This document shows positions 1 to 8,574 of a DNA stretch of 52,578 nucleotides, piece after piece. The DNA comes from an uncultured Alphaproteobacteria bacterium (GTDB lineage Bacteria; Pseudomonadota; Alphaproteobacteria; RF32; CAG-239). A model generated the notes under the pieces. It saw only the letters and a program-made list of their open reading frames with translations. It had not been told where the DNA came from and searched no databases. The stretch's first letter is position 1. The number at the start of each line of letters is the position of its first letter. A program made the position numbers and the translations under genes. The stretch lies in assembly GCA_944392315.1 (NCBI GenBank), contig CALXWH010000002.1, forward strand, positions 95,441-148,018, in the 5' to 3' direction.

Positions 1-1
1 C

Positions 2-1072
2 TTAGACCCTCATTCCAGTTACCTTGATGCCGAAAGTTTTAACTATATGAATGAGCAAACAAAAGGTAAATTTGGTGGTCTTGGTATTGAAGTTACCATG
101 GATAACGGACTGGTTAAAGTTGTTTCTCCTATTGATGACACGCCTGCGGCAAAAGCCGGTATTAAGGCCGGAGATTACATTACGCATATTAACGGCGAAA
201 CCGTTGTTGGTATGACGCTTAATGATGCTGTTAGCAAAATGCGTGGTAAAGTTGGCGAGAAGGTTAAATTATCTATTCGCCGAATTAATTCTAAACCGAT
301 TGAACTGACTATCAAGCGTCAAGAAATAAAAATTCAATCCGTTAAGAGTGAAATAAAAGAAGATTCAATTGTTTATATCAGAATTTCTTCTTTTACCGAA
401 GATGTTGATGATGCTGTTAGCAAAGCCATTAAAGATGCTAAAAAGAAATTGAAAAATAAGTTATTCGGAATTGTTATTGATGTCAGAAACAACCCAGGAG
501 GTTTGTTAGATCAGGCTGTTGATGTTTCTGACTTATTCTTGGAAAAAGGTGAAATTGTTTCTACGCGCTCCAGAAACGAAAGTGATACAGTTAAATTTAT
601 GGCAAACGAAGGAGATGTTGCTAAAGGATTACCTATTGTTGTTATGATTAACGAGGGTTCTGCTTCGGCTTCTGAAATTTTAGCCGGCGCTTTGCAAGAC
701 CATCACAGAGCTATTATCTTAGGTGAAAGATCTTTTGGTAAAGGTTCAGTTCAAACGGTTATTCCGCTTAGAGATTATGGCGCGATGAGATTGACAACGG
801 CTAGATACTACACTCCTTCCGGACGTTCTATTCAGGCTAAAGGTATTGAACCAGATATTGAAGTAAAACCTGCAAAAGTTGAAGAATTAGAATCCTATGC
901 CCTAAACATTAGTGAGGCAGATTTGAACAATGCTCTTAAAAATGATAGTGATGTTGCCGGTGATTCTGAAAAGAAAAAAGGTAAATCTGCTGAAGATTTA
1001 GCTGATTATCAACTTGTTCGTGCTCTGGATTTGGTTAAAGCCTTGGCTTTATATTCTAAATCTGATGAGTAG
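2..1072 (+). CDS. ctpA: Carboxy-terminal processing protease CtpA (S41), 5'-truncated by window edge
   Basis: A periplasmic serine protease that trims C-termini of exported proteins. The open frame runs from base 2 with no start codon, and the residues before the first internal Met read LDPHSSYLDAESF, a conserved CtpA stretch, so the gene begins outside the window. A PDZ domain follows (substrate binding, GIKAGDYITHINGE). The S41 catalytic core holds the nucleophile in GSASASEIL and the general-base Lys in FGKGSVQT. The C-terminus is a charged tail. rppH overlaps or abuts the stop. Family assignment is secure; the missing N-terminus should carry the signal peptide. Confidence 0.95.
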   Translation, partial: LDPHSSYLDAESFNYMNEQTKGKFGGLGIEVTMDNGLVKVVSPIDDTPAAKAGIKAGDYITHINGETVVGMTLNDAVSKMRGKVGEKVKLSIRRINSKPIELTIKRQEIKIQSVKSEIKEDSIVYIRISSFTEDVDDAVSKAIKDAKKKLKNKLFGIVIDVRNNPGGLLDQAVDVSDLFLEKGEIVSTRSRNESDTVKFMANEGDVAKGLPIVVMINEGSASASEILAGALQDHHRAIILGERSFGKGSVQTVIPLRDYGAMRLTTARYYTPSGRSIQAKGIEPDIEVKPAKVEELESYALNISEADLNNALKNDSDVAGDSEKKKGKSAEDLADYQLVRALDLVKALALYSKSDE

Positions 1073-1075
1073 GAG
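1071..1075 (+). promoter_or_regulatory. Shine-Dalgarno of rppH, supporting a TTG start
   Basis: AGGAG overlaps the ctpA stop codon and lies 7 nt before the TTG at 1083. The in-frame ATG at 1065 has no purine-rich sequence upstream. This spacing favours TTG at 1083 as the start and implies coupled translation from ctpA. Confidence 0.6.
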
Positions 1076-1082
1076 ATTGACT

Positions 1083-1571
1083 TTGAATAAACATTTTAGA
1101 CGTTGCGCAGGAGCGGTTGTTTTTAACGCTTCAGGTTTGGTGCTTTTAGGGAATCGGAATGATGTTTCCGGAGATAACTGGCAACTCCCTCAAGGTGGTA
1201 TTGAAGAAGGCGAAACTCCTGTTGTGGCTGCTAAAAGAGAACTTTTTGAAGAGACAGGCGTTTCTTCCGTTATTCCTATCTACACGGATGAAACACCTTC
1301 TCGCTATGAATTTACAGAGGAAATTAAGCAAAATTTTCGTAACCGTGGTATTTTTAATGATGGGCAGGATATCTATTTTTCCTTATTCTTTTTTACCGGA
1401 AATGATAAAGAAATTAACTTAGCTATGCCTCATCCCGAATTTAAGGCGTATTGTTGGGAGAGTTTGGATTTTGCTGTTGCTCATATCGTTAATTTTAAAA
1501 AAGATGTCTATAAATCTATGGCAGAGCGTCTTTCTCCGCTCATTAAGCAATATCTTAGTCGTGTCTCTTGA
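1083..1571 (+). CDS. rppH: RNA pyrophosphohydrolase RppH (Nudix)
   Basis: Removes pyrophosphate from the 5' end of mRNAs, starting RNase E-dependent decay. The Nudix box is complete: GGIEEGETPVVAAKRELFEE followed by TG, with the RE..EE metal ligands. Downstream the KQNFRNRG and WESLDF segments also match RppH. With the TTG start at 1083 the protein is 162 aa, normal for the family; an ATG at 1065 would add six residues but lacks a ribosome binding site. ctpA directly precedes it, an arrangement I recall from other alphaproteobacteria. A more general dinucleoside polyphosphate hydrolase activity is possible. Confidence 0.88.
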   Translation: MNKHFRRCAGAVVFNASGLVLLGNRNDVSGDNWQLPQGGIEEGETPVVAAKRELFEETGVSSVIPIYTDETPSRYEFTEEIKQNFRNRGIFNDGQDIYFSLFFFTGNDKEINLAMPHPEFKAYCWESLDFAVAHIVNFKKDVYKSMAERLSPLIKQYLSRVS

Positions 1572-1632
1572 TATTTTGTTTATCTTAACATAAATTTATT
1601 GGAGAGATTGTTTTTAGTTAGAGGGATAAATA

Positions 1633-2082
1633 ATGAATAATCTGCCAGAATTTAGAGATATTCAGTTGCCGGATGGCGTTTCTTTTTTCCCTATTGCTTA
1701 TGGATGGTGGGTCTTATTAGCCTTTCTTTTATTTTTATGCATTGGGATAAAAGTTTTTATTGCCTTTTGGAAATCTCGTAAAAAATATTATTCCTTGAAA
1801 AAATTGGAAAGTATCTCTACGGACAATCCAGTTTTAGCAGCGATGGATATTTCTGAGCTTTTGCGTCGTATCAGTCTTGTAAAATATAGAAAATCTTGCG
1901 CTTTAACCGGTCATGAGTGGATTGATTTTCTTAATCAACATTCTTCTGTTCCTCTTTCTAAAAGAAATGCGGAATTTTTGTCGTTCGCGCCCTTTATGAG
2001 TTCGTCTGATACGACCTACACACCTCATGATGCAGAGGAACTTAAGGCTTTTTGTAAAAATTGGATTGGAGGAAACTTATGA
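1633..2082 (+). CDS. DUF4381 membrane protein of a Bat-type operon
   Basis: A 149-aa protein with an N-terminal LPEFRDIQLPDGVSFFPIAYG stretch and a single membrane segment (about residues 28-48), followed by a cytosolic helical region with an HEWIDFLNQ motif. This layout matches DUF4381, a small partner found in MoxR/BatA/BatD operons. GAGGG lies just upstream of the ATG. The stop overlaps the next start (ATGA), so the two are translationally coupled. The molecular role is unknown; by context it probably assembles with the VWA proteins in the inner membrane. Confidence 0.8.
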   Translation: MNNLPEFRDIQLPDGVSFFPIAYGWWVLLAFLLFLCIGIKVFIAFWKSRKKYYSLKKLESISTDNPVLAAMDISELLRRISLVKYRKSCALTGHEWIDFLNQHSSVPLSKRNAEFLSFAPFMSSSDTTYTPHDAEELKAFCKNWIGGNL

Positions 2083-3080
2083 TTGTTTTCGCTTATCCTA
2101 AATTGTTTTTATTGCTTTTGCTTCCTTTGCTGTTCTTTTTGATCATTCCGCCTAAAAAACAACAGTTCGGAGACGCTTTAAGTGTTCCTTTTTTGGCTGA
2201 TTTGAAAAAGATTAAAGAAGATTTTGCTTTTTCACAGTTTGGGCTGGCCAATAAATCCTTTGTTTCATTTTTCAAATTTTTTTATTTGTTTCTAATCTGG
2301 GCTTTGCTTACTGTTGCTGCTGCTCGCCCTCAATTAGTTGGTGAACCCTATCGCCTTAATGCAAATAACAGAGATATTATGTTGGTTATTGATATCTCTA
2401 CATCTATGCTCCAACCGGATTTTTCTACTACTACTCGTCGTATTGACAGATTATCGGCGGTTAAGGCTGTTGTTAGTGCGTTTATTCAAAAACGAACAGA
2501 AGATAAAATCGGTCTTGTTCTTTTTGGAACGCGAGCTTATTTACAGTCTCCTCTTACTTTTGATAGAACATCTGTTCAGGAGATTCTCCTTAATACCGAT
2601 GCGGGTATGGCCGGACAATCTACGTCTATCGGAGATGCCTTGGGTTTGGCCCTAAAGAACTTGCGCAATGAAAAAAATAAAGAAAATAAGGTTATTATTC
2701 TTCTTTCTGACGGTGAAAATAATGATGGTGCACTCAGTATGGCGCAAGCAATTAATTTAGCCGAAAAAGAAGGTATTAAAGTTTACACCATAGGTGTCGG
2801 TGCAGAAACGAACTTTATTAACTCTTTGTTTGGATTAAGAAATAATGAGTTGGATGAAAAAAGTCTTAAAGCATTGGCACAAAGAACAAAAGGAAACTAT
2901 TTTAGAGCAACGGACTTAAATTCTTTAGCTGAAATTTATAACCGAATTGACACCTTAGAGCCGGAGCAAACAGAAGGAACAGTTGTTCAAGATAAGACAG
3001 ATTTATTTTATGTTCCGTTACTTGTAGCTCTTGTTTTGGCATTTTTCTTTATTTTCTTTTCCAGGAGTTTTATAAAATGA
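2079..3080 (+). CDS. batA: BatA-type VWA-domain membrane protein
   Basis: An inner-membrane protein with a von Willebrand factor A domain. Two N-terminal membrane segments (about residues 5-24 and 64-83) precede the VWA domain (about 98-290), and one more segment closes the protein. The metal-ion site is intact: DISTS at 105-109, a Thr in GQSTSIGDAL, and LLSDGENND. Start chosen at ATG 2079 because GGAGG ends 6 nt before it; an in-frame TTG at 2061 is less likely. It overlaps DUF4381 upstream and the next gene downstream by 4 nt. Known family context is MoxR-linked assembly or stress tolerance; the substrate is not known. Confidence 0.88.
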   Translation: MIVFAYPKLFLLLLLPLLFFLIIPPKKQQFGDALSVPFLADLKKIKEDFAFSQFGLANKSFVSFFKFFYLFLIWALLTVAAARPQLVGEPYRLNANNRDIMLVIDISTSMLQPDFSTTTRRIDRLSAVKAVVSAFIQKRTEDKIGLVLFGTRAYLQSPLTFDRTSVQEILLNTDAGMAGQSTSIGDALGLALKNLRNEKNKENKVIILLSDGENNDGALSMAQAINLAEKEGIKVYTIGVGAETNFINSLFGLRNNELDEKSLKALAQRTKGNYFRATDLNSLAEIYNRIDTLEPEQTEGTVVQDKTDLFYVPLLVALVLAFFFIFFSRSFIK

Positions 3081-4990
3081 GTGAGTTTTTAGCTAATTTT
3101 CATTTTATCAGACCGTGGATACTTTTATTACTTGTATTCCCTCTTATTTCTCTGTGGTATAAATTTAAAATACATAAAACGGCTTCGTCGTGGGAAGATG
3201 TTTGCGATAAAAATCTCTTAAACTTTCTTTTAATTAAAGAAAACAAGCTGTCTTTTTTATCTCTTAAAAAAATTCTTTATATCGGTATTTTCTCGGCTAT
3301 TATTGCCGCGGCAGGACCTTCTTGGAAGAAAAATGAAATTCCTACCTTTGTTGTTGAGAATCCTAATATGTTTGTTTTGAGTCTGGCTCAAGATATGTCC
3401 TTAAACGACATTACACCTTCGCGTCTTGATAGGGCCAAATTTGTGATTTCTGATTTGGCTGACGCTTTTCCGCAGGGGCAGTTTGGTATAGAAGTTTATT
3501 CGGAAGAGCCTTATATCATTTCTCCGATATCTGATGATGCTAATTTATTAAAAAATCTGTTACCGCAGATTACACCTAATATTGTTCCAGACCAAGGAGA
3601 TAGATTGGACAGAGCCATTAATTTGGCCATTGATCGGTTTCACTCTGCCGGATATGCTCACGGTAATATTATCATTTTTGCATCAGATGTCGGACAACGT
3701 TTTGATTTAGCATTGGCAGCCATTCAAAAAGCGGCTCAATTAAACTATAAAATTTATATTATTGATTCTTCTTTTTCTGGGAGCGAAAAATTAAAGCTTC
3801 TTGCCGACAAAGGTCATGGTTTTTACATATCTGTAAAAGATACAAATTTTCAACCGTTGATTAGCAGTATTAACAGTATGAACGAAGAACAAATTAAATT
3901 AAGTCAAAATATGCGGTCTAATTTTATTGATTATGGGTATTATCTTTTGATTATCCCTCTATTATGTACTTTGATTTTCTTTCGTCGCGGTGTGCTGTTT
4001 TTGCTCTTACTTCTCTTTTCGTTTAATGCTCAGGCTAGCTTTTTCTTGAATAACGACCAGGAGGCTTTGCGTCATTTCAATAATAGCGATTATGAAAAAG
4101 CCTCTCAAATGTTTCAAAATTCTGTTTGGAAAGGAGCTTCATTCTATAAAGCGGGCAAACTGGAAGAAGCCTTAAAGGAATTTGAAAAAAGCAATACAAG
4201 CACGGCTCTTTATAATAAAGGGCTTACGTTAGCGAAATTGTGTCAGTATGATAAGGCAAAAGAGGCCTTTCAGGCTACTTTGGCTCTTAATCCTCAAAAT
4301 GAGGATGCTCAATATAATTTGTCTGTCATAAATGATTTATACGAGAAAGCAAAGTCTGATCCTTCTGTTTTAAGTTGCGGAGATAATCAACAACAGAATC
4401 CTAACTCTCAAAATGATAATAAAAATAATGATCAGCAAAACAACCAAGACTCTTCTGATAATTCTCAACAAAATAGCCTACAGAATGATGAGCAAGCTAA
4501 AAATAATGAGCAGAATTCAGCTAATAATGAACAACAATCATCTTCAGAGCAAGAACAACAGAATGAAAATCAGTCTCAACAAAATGCGTCTGAGAACAAT
4601 CAAAAACAAGAAGATAATCAGAAGCAATCTGCAAATTCTGATGAAACAGCTCAAAATAATCAAAATCAAACGACTGAAGATGCTCGTTCTGAAGAAAATA
4701 AAGATGGTGACAATCAAAATACACCATCTAAAGCAAATCAAGATCAAGGACAAAATCAAAAATCTCAAAACAAAAATGGAAATGAGCAGAACGGAACTGA
4801 AAATCAACTAGAAGAACAAGCTGTTAACTTAGTTAATGCTCAACAAGGCAATAAAGATGACAAATATGATGAAGAGGCGGTTATTATGCAGCGTCAATAT
4901 CGGGATATTCCTGATGACACGGGCGGACTTCTTCGCGAGTTTATTAAAAAAGAATATTCAAAAGGCAGGTATCGTAATGAAAATATGTAA
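3077..4990 (+). CDS. BatB-BatC fusion: degenerate VWA domain, TPRs and a Gln/Asn-rich linker
   Basis: A 637-aa protein combining two normally separate Bat proteins. Residues 1-85 hold two membrane segments and about 95-280 a VWA-like domain. About 285-320 is a third hydrophobic stretch ending FSFNAQA, which looks like a relic signal peptide of BatC. TPR-like repeats follow at about 325-425, then a long Gln/Asn/Glu/Lys-rich low-complexity linker at about 436-595. The C-terminus, YRDIPDDTGGLLREFI, is the conserved BatC end motif. The DxSxS metal motif is replaced by SLAQD (102-106), so metal binding is probably lost. Start overlaps batA by 4 nt. It presumably scaffolds with BatA at the membrane. 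Confidence 0.82.
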   Translation: MSEFLANFHFIRPWILLLLVFPLISLWYKFKIHKTASSWEDVCDKNLLNFLLIKENKLSFLSLKKILYIGIFSAIIAAAGPSWKKNEIPTFVVENPNMFVLSLAQDMSLNDITPSRLDRAKFVISDLADAFPQGQFGIEVYSEEPYIISPISDDANLLKNLLPQITPNIVPDQGDRLDRAINLAIDRFHSAGYAHGNIIIFASDVGQRFDLALAAIQKAAQLNYKIYIIDSSFSGSEKLKLLADKGHGFYISVKDTNFQPLISSINSMNEEQIKLSQNMRSNFIDYGYYLLIIPLLCTLIFFRRGVLFLLLLLFSFNAQASFFLNNDQEALRHFNNSDYEKASQMFQNSVWKGASFYKAGKLEEALKEFEKSNTSTALYNKGLTLAKLCQYDKAKEAFQATLALNPQNEDAQYNLSVINDLYEKAKSDPSVLSCGDNQQQNPNSQNDNKNNDQQNNQDSSDNSQQNSLQNDEQAKNNEQNSANNEQQSSSEQEQQNENQSQQNASENNQKQEDNQKQSANSDETAQNNQNQTTEDARSEENKDGDNQNTPSKANQDQGQNQKSQNKNGNEQNGTENQLEEQAVNLVNAQQGNKDDKYDEEAVIMQRQYRDIPDDTGGLLREFIKKEYSKGRYRNENM

Positions 4991-6719
4991 AGTTTTATTT
5001 TTTTTAGTATTTACTTGTTGTTTTGCTTTGGCTGCATTTGCAGACGAGATAAATCTTAGTTTGGATAAAGATGTTATCACCGAAGCAGATACGGTTAATT
5101 TAACAATTTCTTATTCCGGTGATAGTGATGAAAAACCAGATTTAAGCGCTTTACAAAACGATTTTCAAATTGTTTCAAATATGGCTTCTCAGCGCGTTAA
5201 TTATGTTAACGGTAATTTTTCTCAAATTAAATCTTGGACCATTGGGCTTAAACCTCTTAAACTGGGTAAAATAACTATAAAACCTATACAAATCGGTTCT
5301 GTTCGCTCCAATTATGCCGATGTGGAAGTCAAAGAAGTAACAAATGTTGCCTATGTTCCTGATAGTCGTGAAAATTCTAATTCCCCTTACTTTAAAATTG
5401 AACAAACAATTTCTCCAACATCCCCTTATGTTCAGCAGCAAGCGCTGATTTGGGTAACACTTTATGATAGTTTGGGACTTCAAAACGGCTCTTTATCCAT
5501 TTCCGACGAAACCCTCAAAAATTGGAGTATTACCCCCGTTTCGTCCAAACCAATTGTTAAATCAGACTTTATCAACGGCAAAAAAATGAATGTTGTTAAA
5601 TATGCTTTTGCTGCTTTTCCATTAAAGAGCGGAGAAATTAATTCTCCTCAATTTATTTTTGATGGCGATTATATTAAAAATGTTGGATTTAATTTGCCTA
5701 ATTTTAATGATGCTTTTATGAATTTTGGTATTGATTTTCAAAATTCCTTTGGACAGAGAGTTCCCGTCAGAATGAAAACAACATCGGAAAAAATTGATGT
5801 TTTACCTGTTCCTCAAAATTTTACTGGTGTATGGTTGCCGCTTACAAATTTGACTATTGATGCGAAATGGGCTCCAAATACCAAATTTCAAACAGGAGAA
5901 GCTCTTACCAGAAATGTTATTGTTCAGGCTACCGGTCTACAAGAAGAGATGTTTCCAAATCTTTCTTTCCCAGAAATTGATGGCTTTAAACAATATCCGG
6001 AGAAACCGGAAATTTCATCCTCGGTCAAAGATGGAAAAATTATCACCACCGCAAAATATAACATTGTTTATATTCCTTCAAAATCCGGAAGTTTCACTTT
6101 TCCGAAGCAGGAAATTCAATGGTTTAATGTTTTGACAAAGGATTTTCAAAAATCTGTTATTCCTGCAGAAACGGTAAAAGTTGCTTATAATCCTAATATT
6201 CCGGATGCTCAAGAGCCAAAGCAAGTCTCCCAACTTATGTCAAACTCTTCCATTGTTCCAGATAACCAAGAACATAAAAAAATAGCTTTACCGCTCAATT
6301 CAATAAGTTCATCCATGCCTACAATAAACGCTTACGGAAAGTATATTTTGCTTATTGTGGCTTTTTTGCTCTTGTTATTTTCATTTAGATTTTTTAGATC
6401 TAAATCAGGTAAAGATACTTATAAAGCTGAAGTTATTTCATCTATACGCAAAAAAAATTATGCGGACGCTCGTCGCAATTTAATCTTATGGGCAAATACT
6501 AAATTTAAGAATTCATCTATCCAAAATTTGAATGATGTTGCCAAAGTTGTGAACAATCCTGACTTTTCAGCTCAAATAAATAGCTTAAATGAAGTTTTAT
6601 ATTCAGATGCCCTTAAAGACTTTAATGCAGCTGAATTCTTATCTATTTTCAAAAAAGTTGATAAACAAGTTAGAAAATCTACCAAAAATAAAGAGATTTT
6701 ACCAAATCTTTACAATTAA
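4977..6719 (+). CDS. batD: BatD-family protein
   Basis: A 580-aa exported, membrane-anchored protein. The ATG at 4977 begins a clear signal peptide (MKICKVLFFLVFTCCFALAA, then FADE), which decides against starts further upstream. The body is rich in beta-strand, Ig-like segments, as in BatD, with a motif LKPLKLGKITIKPIQIG near residue 90. A membrane helix lies at about 450-470 (YILLIVAFLLLLFSFRFF), followed by a short cytosolic helical tail. It overlaps the upstream fusion gene by 14 nt. BatD closes the Bat operon in many bacteria; its biochemical role is unsettled. Confidence 0.85.
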   Translation: MKICKVLFFLVFTCCFALAAFADEINLSLDKDVITEADTVNLTISYSGDSDEKPDLSALQNDFQIVSNMASQRVNYVNGNFSQIKSWTIGLKPLKLGKITIKPIQIGSVRSNYADVEVKEVTNVAYVPDSRENSNSPYFKIEQTISPTSPYVQQQALIWVTLYDSLGLQNGSLSISDETLKNWSITPVSSKPIVKSDFINGKKMNVVKYAFAAFPLKSGEINSPQFIFDGDYIKNVGFNLPNFNDAFMNFGIDFQNSFGQRVPVRMKTTSEKIDVLPVPQNFTGVWLPLTNLTIDAKWAPNTKFQTGEALTRNVIVQATGLQEEMFPNLSFPEIDGFKQYPEKPEISSSVKDGKIITTAKYNIVYIPSKSGSFTFPKQEIQWFNVLTKDFQKSVIPAETVKVAYNPNIPDAQEPKQVSQLMSNSSIVPDNQEHKKIALPLNSISSSMPTINAYGKYILLIVAFLLLLFSFRFFRSKSGKDTYKAEVISSIRKKNYADARRNLILWANTKFKNSSIQNLNDVAKVVNNPDFSAQINSLNEVLYSDALKDFNAAEFLSIFKKVDKQVRKSTKNKEILPNLYN

Positions 6720-6759
6720 AAATGCATTTTATATAATACAGGTGATTGATGGAGATGCC

Positions 6760-7641
6760 ATGCTTTGGGTAAAAAGAATAGTTTGCGGAATTATTGCTCT
6801 CATTTTGATTTTTTGCAGCATCAAATTGATTGAAGATAGTGCGCAGGCATGGCAGGCTTTTGGTTGTTGTTTGTTGGTTGCCGGAATTACTTTGGCTCAT
6901 ATTGCTGTGTTTCAGCAATTACCTAAATATAACTTTTGGATAACTCTAATAGCTATTGGTTTGGCTTTTATTCTTTATTCTACTAATTATAAAACATCTG
7001 CGGAAGAGGCTCAAATTATTGAAAATCGTTTAGATAAGGAACTGCAGAAAAGTAGAAATCTTGAAAAAGTTCAAATTTCTAGAAAAGAAGTCAAAAAGGA
7101 AGTCAAAAAGAAAAAACAGAAAACTTCTACAGGATTTAATCCGGCTGCTTATCCTAAAATAAGTGGAAGCGCCTCTGTTATCCATGCTAATGTTTTTTAC
7201 ATAGGAGGCAGATATATTCGTCTCTATGGTGTTGATGCTCCCGATAATGATCAAATTTGTTCTAACGCTAATGGAAGTTCTTATAATTGCGGTCAAGAAG
7301 CTGTTTCTTGGGTTCGTGGATGGATTGATAACAATATTATAGATTGTTATCTCCTCAAAATTGAACCAAATGGTCAAGATTTGGCTACCTGTGTTTGGGG
7401 GGATTATGATATTGGGGCTGCTCTGGTCGGTGCCGGTTGGGCTTTGGCCAATACACGAGAGACGGATATATATCGCCCTTATGAAGCAAAGGCTAAAAGC
7501 GAATCTTCCGGCTTGTGGCAGGGCACTTTTTATTCTCCTGAAGATTGGCGCGACATTAAACGTAGTAGAAATGATTTTACTATTAAAAGAACTTCTACAG
7601 GAGGAGGCTCTTTCTTTAACTTTAGCTCTTGGTTCAAATAA
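6760..7641 (+). CDS. Membrane-anchored staphylococcal-nuclease-like protein with altered active site
   Basis: A 293-aa protein. Three membrane segments (about residues 5-22, 34-52, 58-75) are followed by a highly charged coil (about 80-122) and an SNase-like fold (about 136-265). Start is ATG 6760, with GGAG 5 nt upstream and the hydrophobic segment immediately after. Family landmarks are RLYGVDAP, a spaced Cys pattern (QIC, YNCG, DCY, ATC), ALVGAGWALA and GLWQGTF. Of the classical catalytic residues the first Arg is kept (R154), but the Glu of the DAPE motif is Asp (D162) and the second Arg is Gln (Q206). Nuclease activity is therefore doubtful. Confidence 0.8.
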   Translation: MLWVKRIVCGIIALILIFCSIKLIEDSAQAWQAFGCCLLVAGITLAHIAVFQQLPKYNFWITLIAIGLAFILYSTNYKTSAEEAQIIENRLDKELQKSRNLEKVQISRKEVKKEVKKKKQKTSTGFNPAAYPKISGSASVIHANVFYIGGRYIRLYGVDAPDNDQICSNANGSSYNCGQEAVSWVRGWIDNNIIDCYLLKIEPNGQDLATCVWGDYDIGAALVGAGWALANTRETDIYRPYEAKAKSESSGLWQGTFYSPEDWRDIKRSRNDFTIKRTSTGGGSFFNFSSWFK

Positions 7642-7642
7642 A

Positions 7643-8116
7643 ATGGATATGTTTACAAAAGTTTTTGAGTGCAACACAGAAGATGATACCAAACGTTTGG
7701 CAACTTGTTTTGGAAAAATCGTTAAAAGAGGTGATATTTTTGCCCTATACGGAACATTAGGGGCAGGAAAAAGTACTTTTGCTAGATATTTTATACAATC
7801 CCTAACAGATGCAACAGAAGTTCCCAGTCCGACTTTTACTTTGGTTCAATCTTACGATACTGATAACTTTTCTATTTTTCATTATGATATGTATCGCCTC
7901 AAATCTCCGGAAGAGGCCTATGAACTTGGTATTGAAGAGGCTTTTTTCACGGGGGTTAATCTGATTGAATGGCCTGAAAAAATTGGATATCTTTTGCCTA
8001 GAAATATATGGAAAATAGATATCTCAACCAAAGGAACTTCTCGGTATTTTTCTGTTTGTGTTGGTGATACAGAAAAATATCAACGTTTAGAAAGTATTGC
8101 TCATGACTATGAATAA
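7643..8116 (+). CDS. tsaE: tRNA threonylcarbamoyladenosine biosynthesis ATPase TsaE
   Basis: Works with TsaB and TsaD to make t6A37 on ANN-decoding tRNAs. The Walker A motif is GTLGAGKST, followed by the conserved VPSPTFTLVQ and the FHYDMYRL stretch; LIEWPEKI matches the family W/E motif. Length is 157 aa, normal for TsaE. The ATG lies one base after the preceding stop, with an alternative ATG two codons downstream at 7649. No tsaB or tsaD is in the window. The next gene, hprK, overlaps its end by 14 nt. Confidence 0.93.
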   Translation: MDMFTKVFECNTEDDTKRLATCFGKIVKRGDIFALYGTLGAGKSTFARYFIQSLTDATEVPSPTFTLVQSYDTDNFSIFHYDMYRLKSPEEAYELGIEEAFFTGVNLIEWPEKIGYLLPRNIWKIDISTKGTSRYFSVCVGDTEKYQRLESIAHDYE

Positions 8117-8531
8117 TATTCATGCAACTTTAGTTTCTTTTCAACATAAAGGGATTTTACTTAGGGGTAAATCTGGTAGTGGAAAATCTGACTTGGCATT
8201 AAGGTTAATTATGGCTCATCAAGCGGTTTTAGTGGCTGATGATAGAGTTAATCTATGGAGTGAACATAATAAGGTATTCGGTTCGGCTCCTCAAGAAATT
8301 GCGGGTAAAATGGAAATACGTGGTGTCGGAATTGCTCAATTACCCTTTCTCAATAAATCTGAAATTTTTCTTTGTGTTGATTTGGTTGAGGATATTAAAG
8401 ATATAGAACGGCTTCCCTTACCTGAAAAAGTTGAGTTGGAAGGGCGTTTTATTGATAGATTGCGGGTTTATCCTTTTGAATCTTCCGCAACTTGTAAAAT
8501 TATTGCAAAAATTAGTGGTATTATTTCTTAA
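8103..8531 (+). CDS. hprK: HPr kinase/phosphorylase, short alphaproteobacterial form
   Basis: A 142-aa protein made only of the C-terminal kinase domain of HprK. It shows the P-loop GKSGSGKSD, the VADDRVNL segment and the EIRGVGI signature of the family. The short form without the N-terminal domain is known in alphaproteobacteria, where it phosphorylates HPr of a regulatory (nitrogen/virulence) PTS. Starts at ATG 8103 or 8109; an in-frame TTG at 8097 is less likely. It overlaps tsaE, so coupled expression is likely. No ptsH, ptsI or sensor kinase gene is in the window, so the partner is elsewhere or absent. Confidence 0.87.
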   Translation: MTMNNIHATLVSFQHKGILLRGKSGSGKSDLALRLIMAHQAVLVADDRVNLWSEHNKVFGSAPQEIAGKMEIRGVGIAQLPFLNKSEIFLCVDLVEDIKDIERLPLPEKVELEGRFIDRLRVYPFESSATCKIIAKISGIIS

Positions 8532-8574
8532 TTATGTTAATACTAACTAAGATTGATTTTGTAAGGAATTAAAG

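Noticed and set aside
4413..4811. Open frames on both strands in the Gln/Asn-rich linker
   Set aside because: They come from the repetitive CAA/AAT codons of the linker and show only Lys/Ile- or Phe/Leu-rich low complexity.
7030..7692. 220-aa minus-strand open frame across the nuclease-like gene and tsaE start
   Set aside because: Antisense to two supported genes, with no ribosome site or motif; its length follows from the codon bias of the plus-strand genes.
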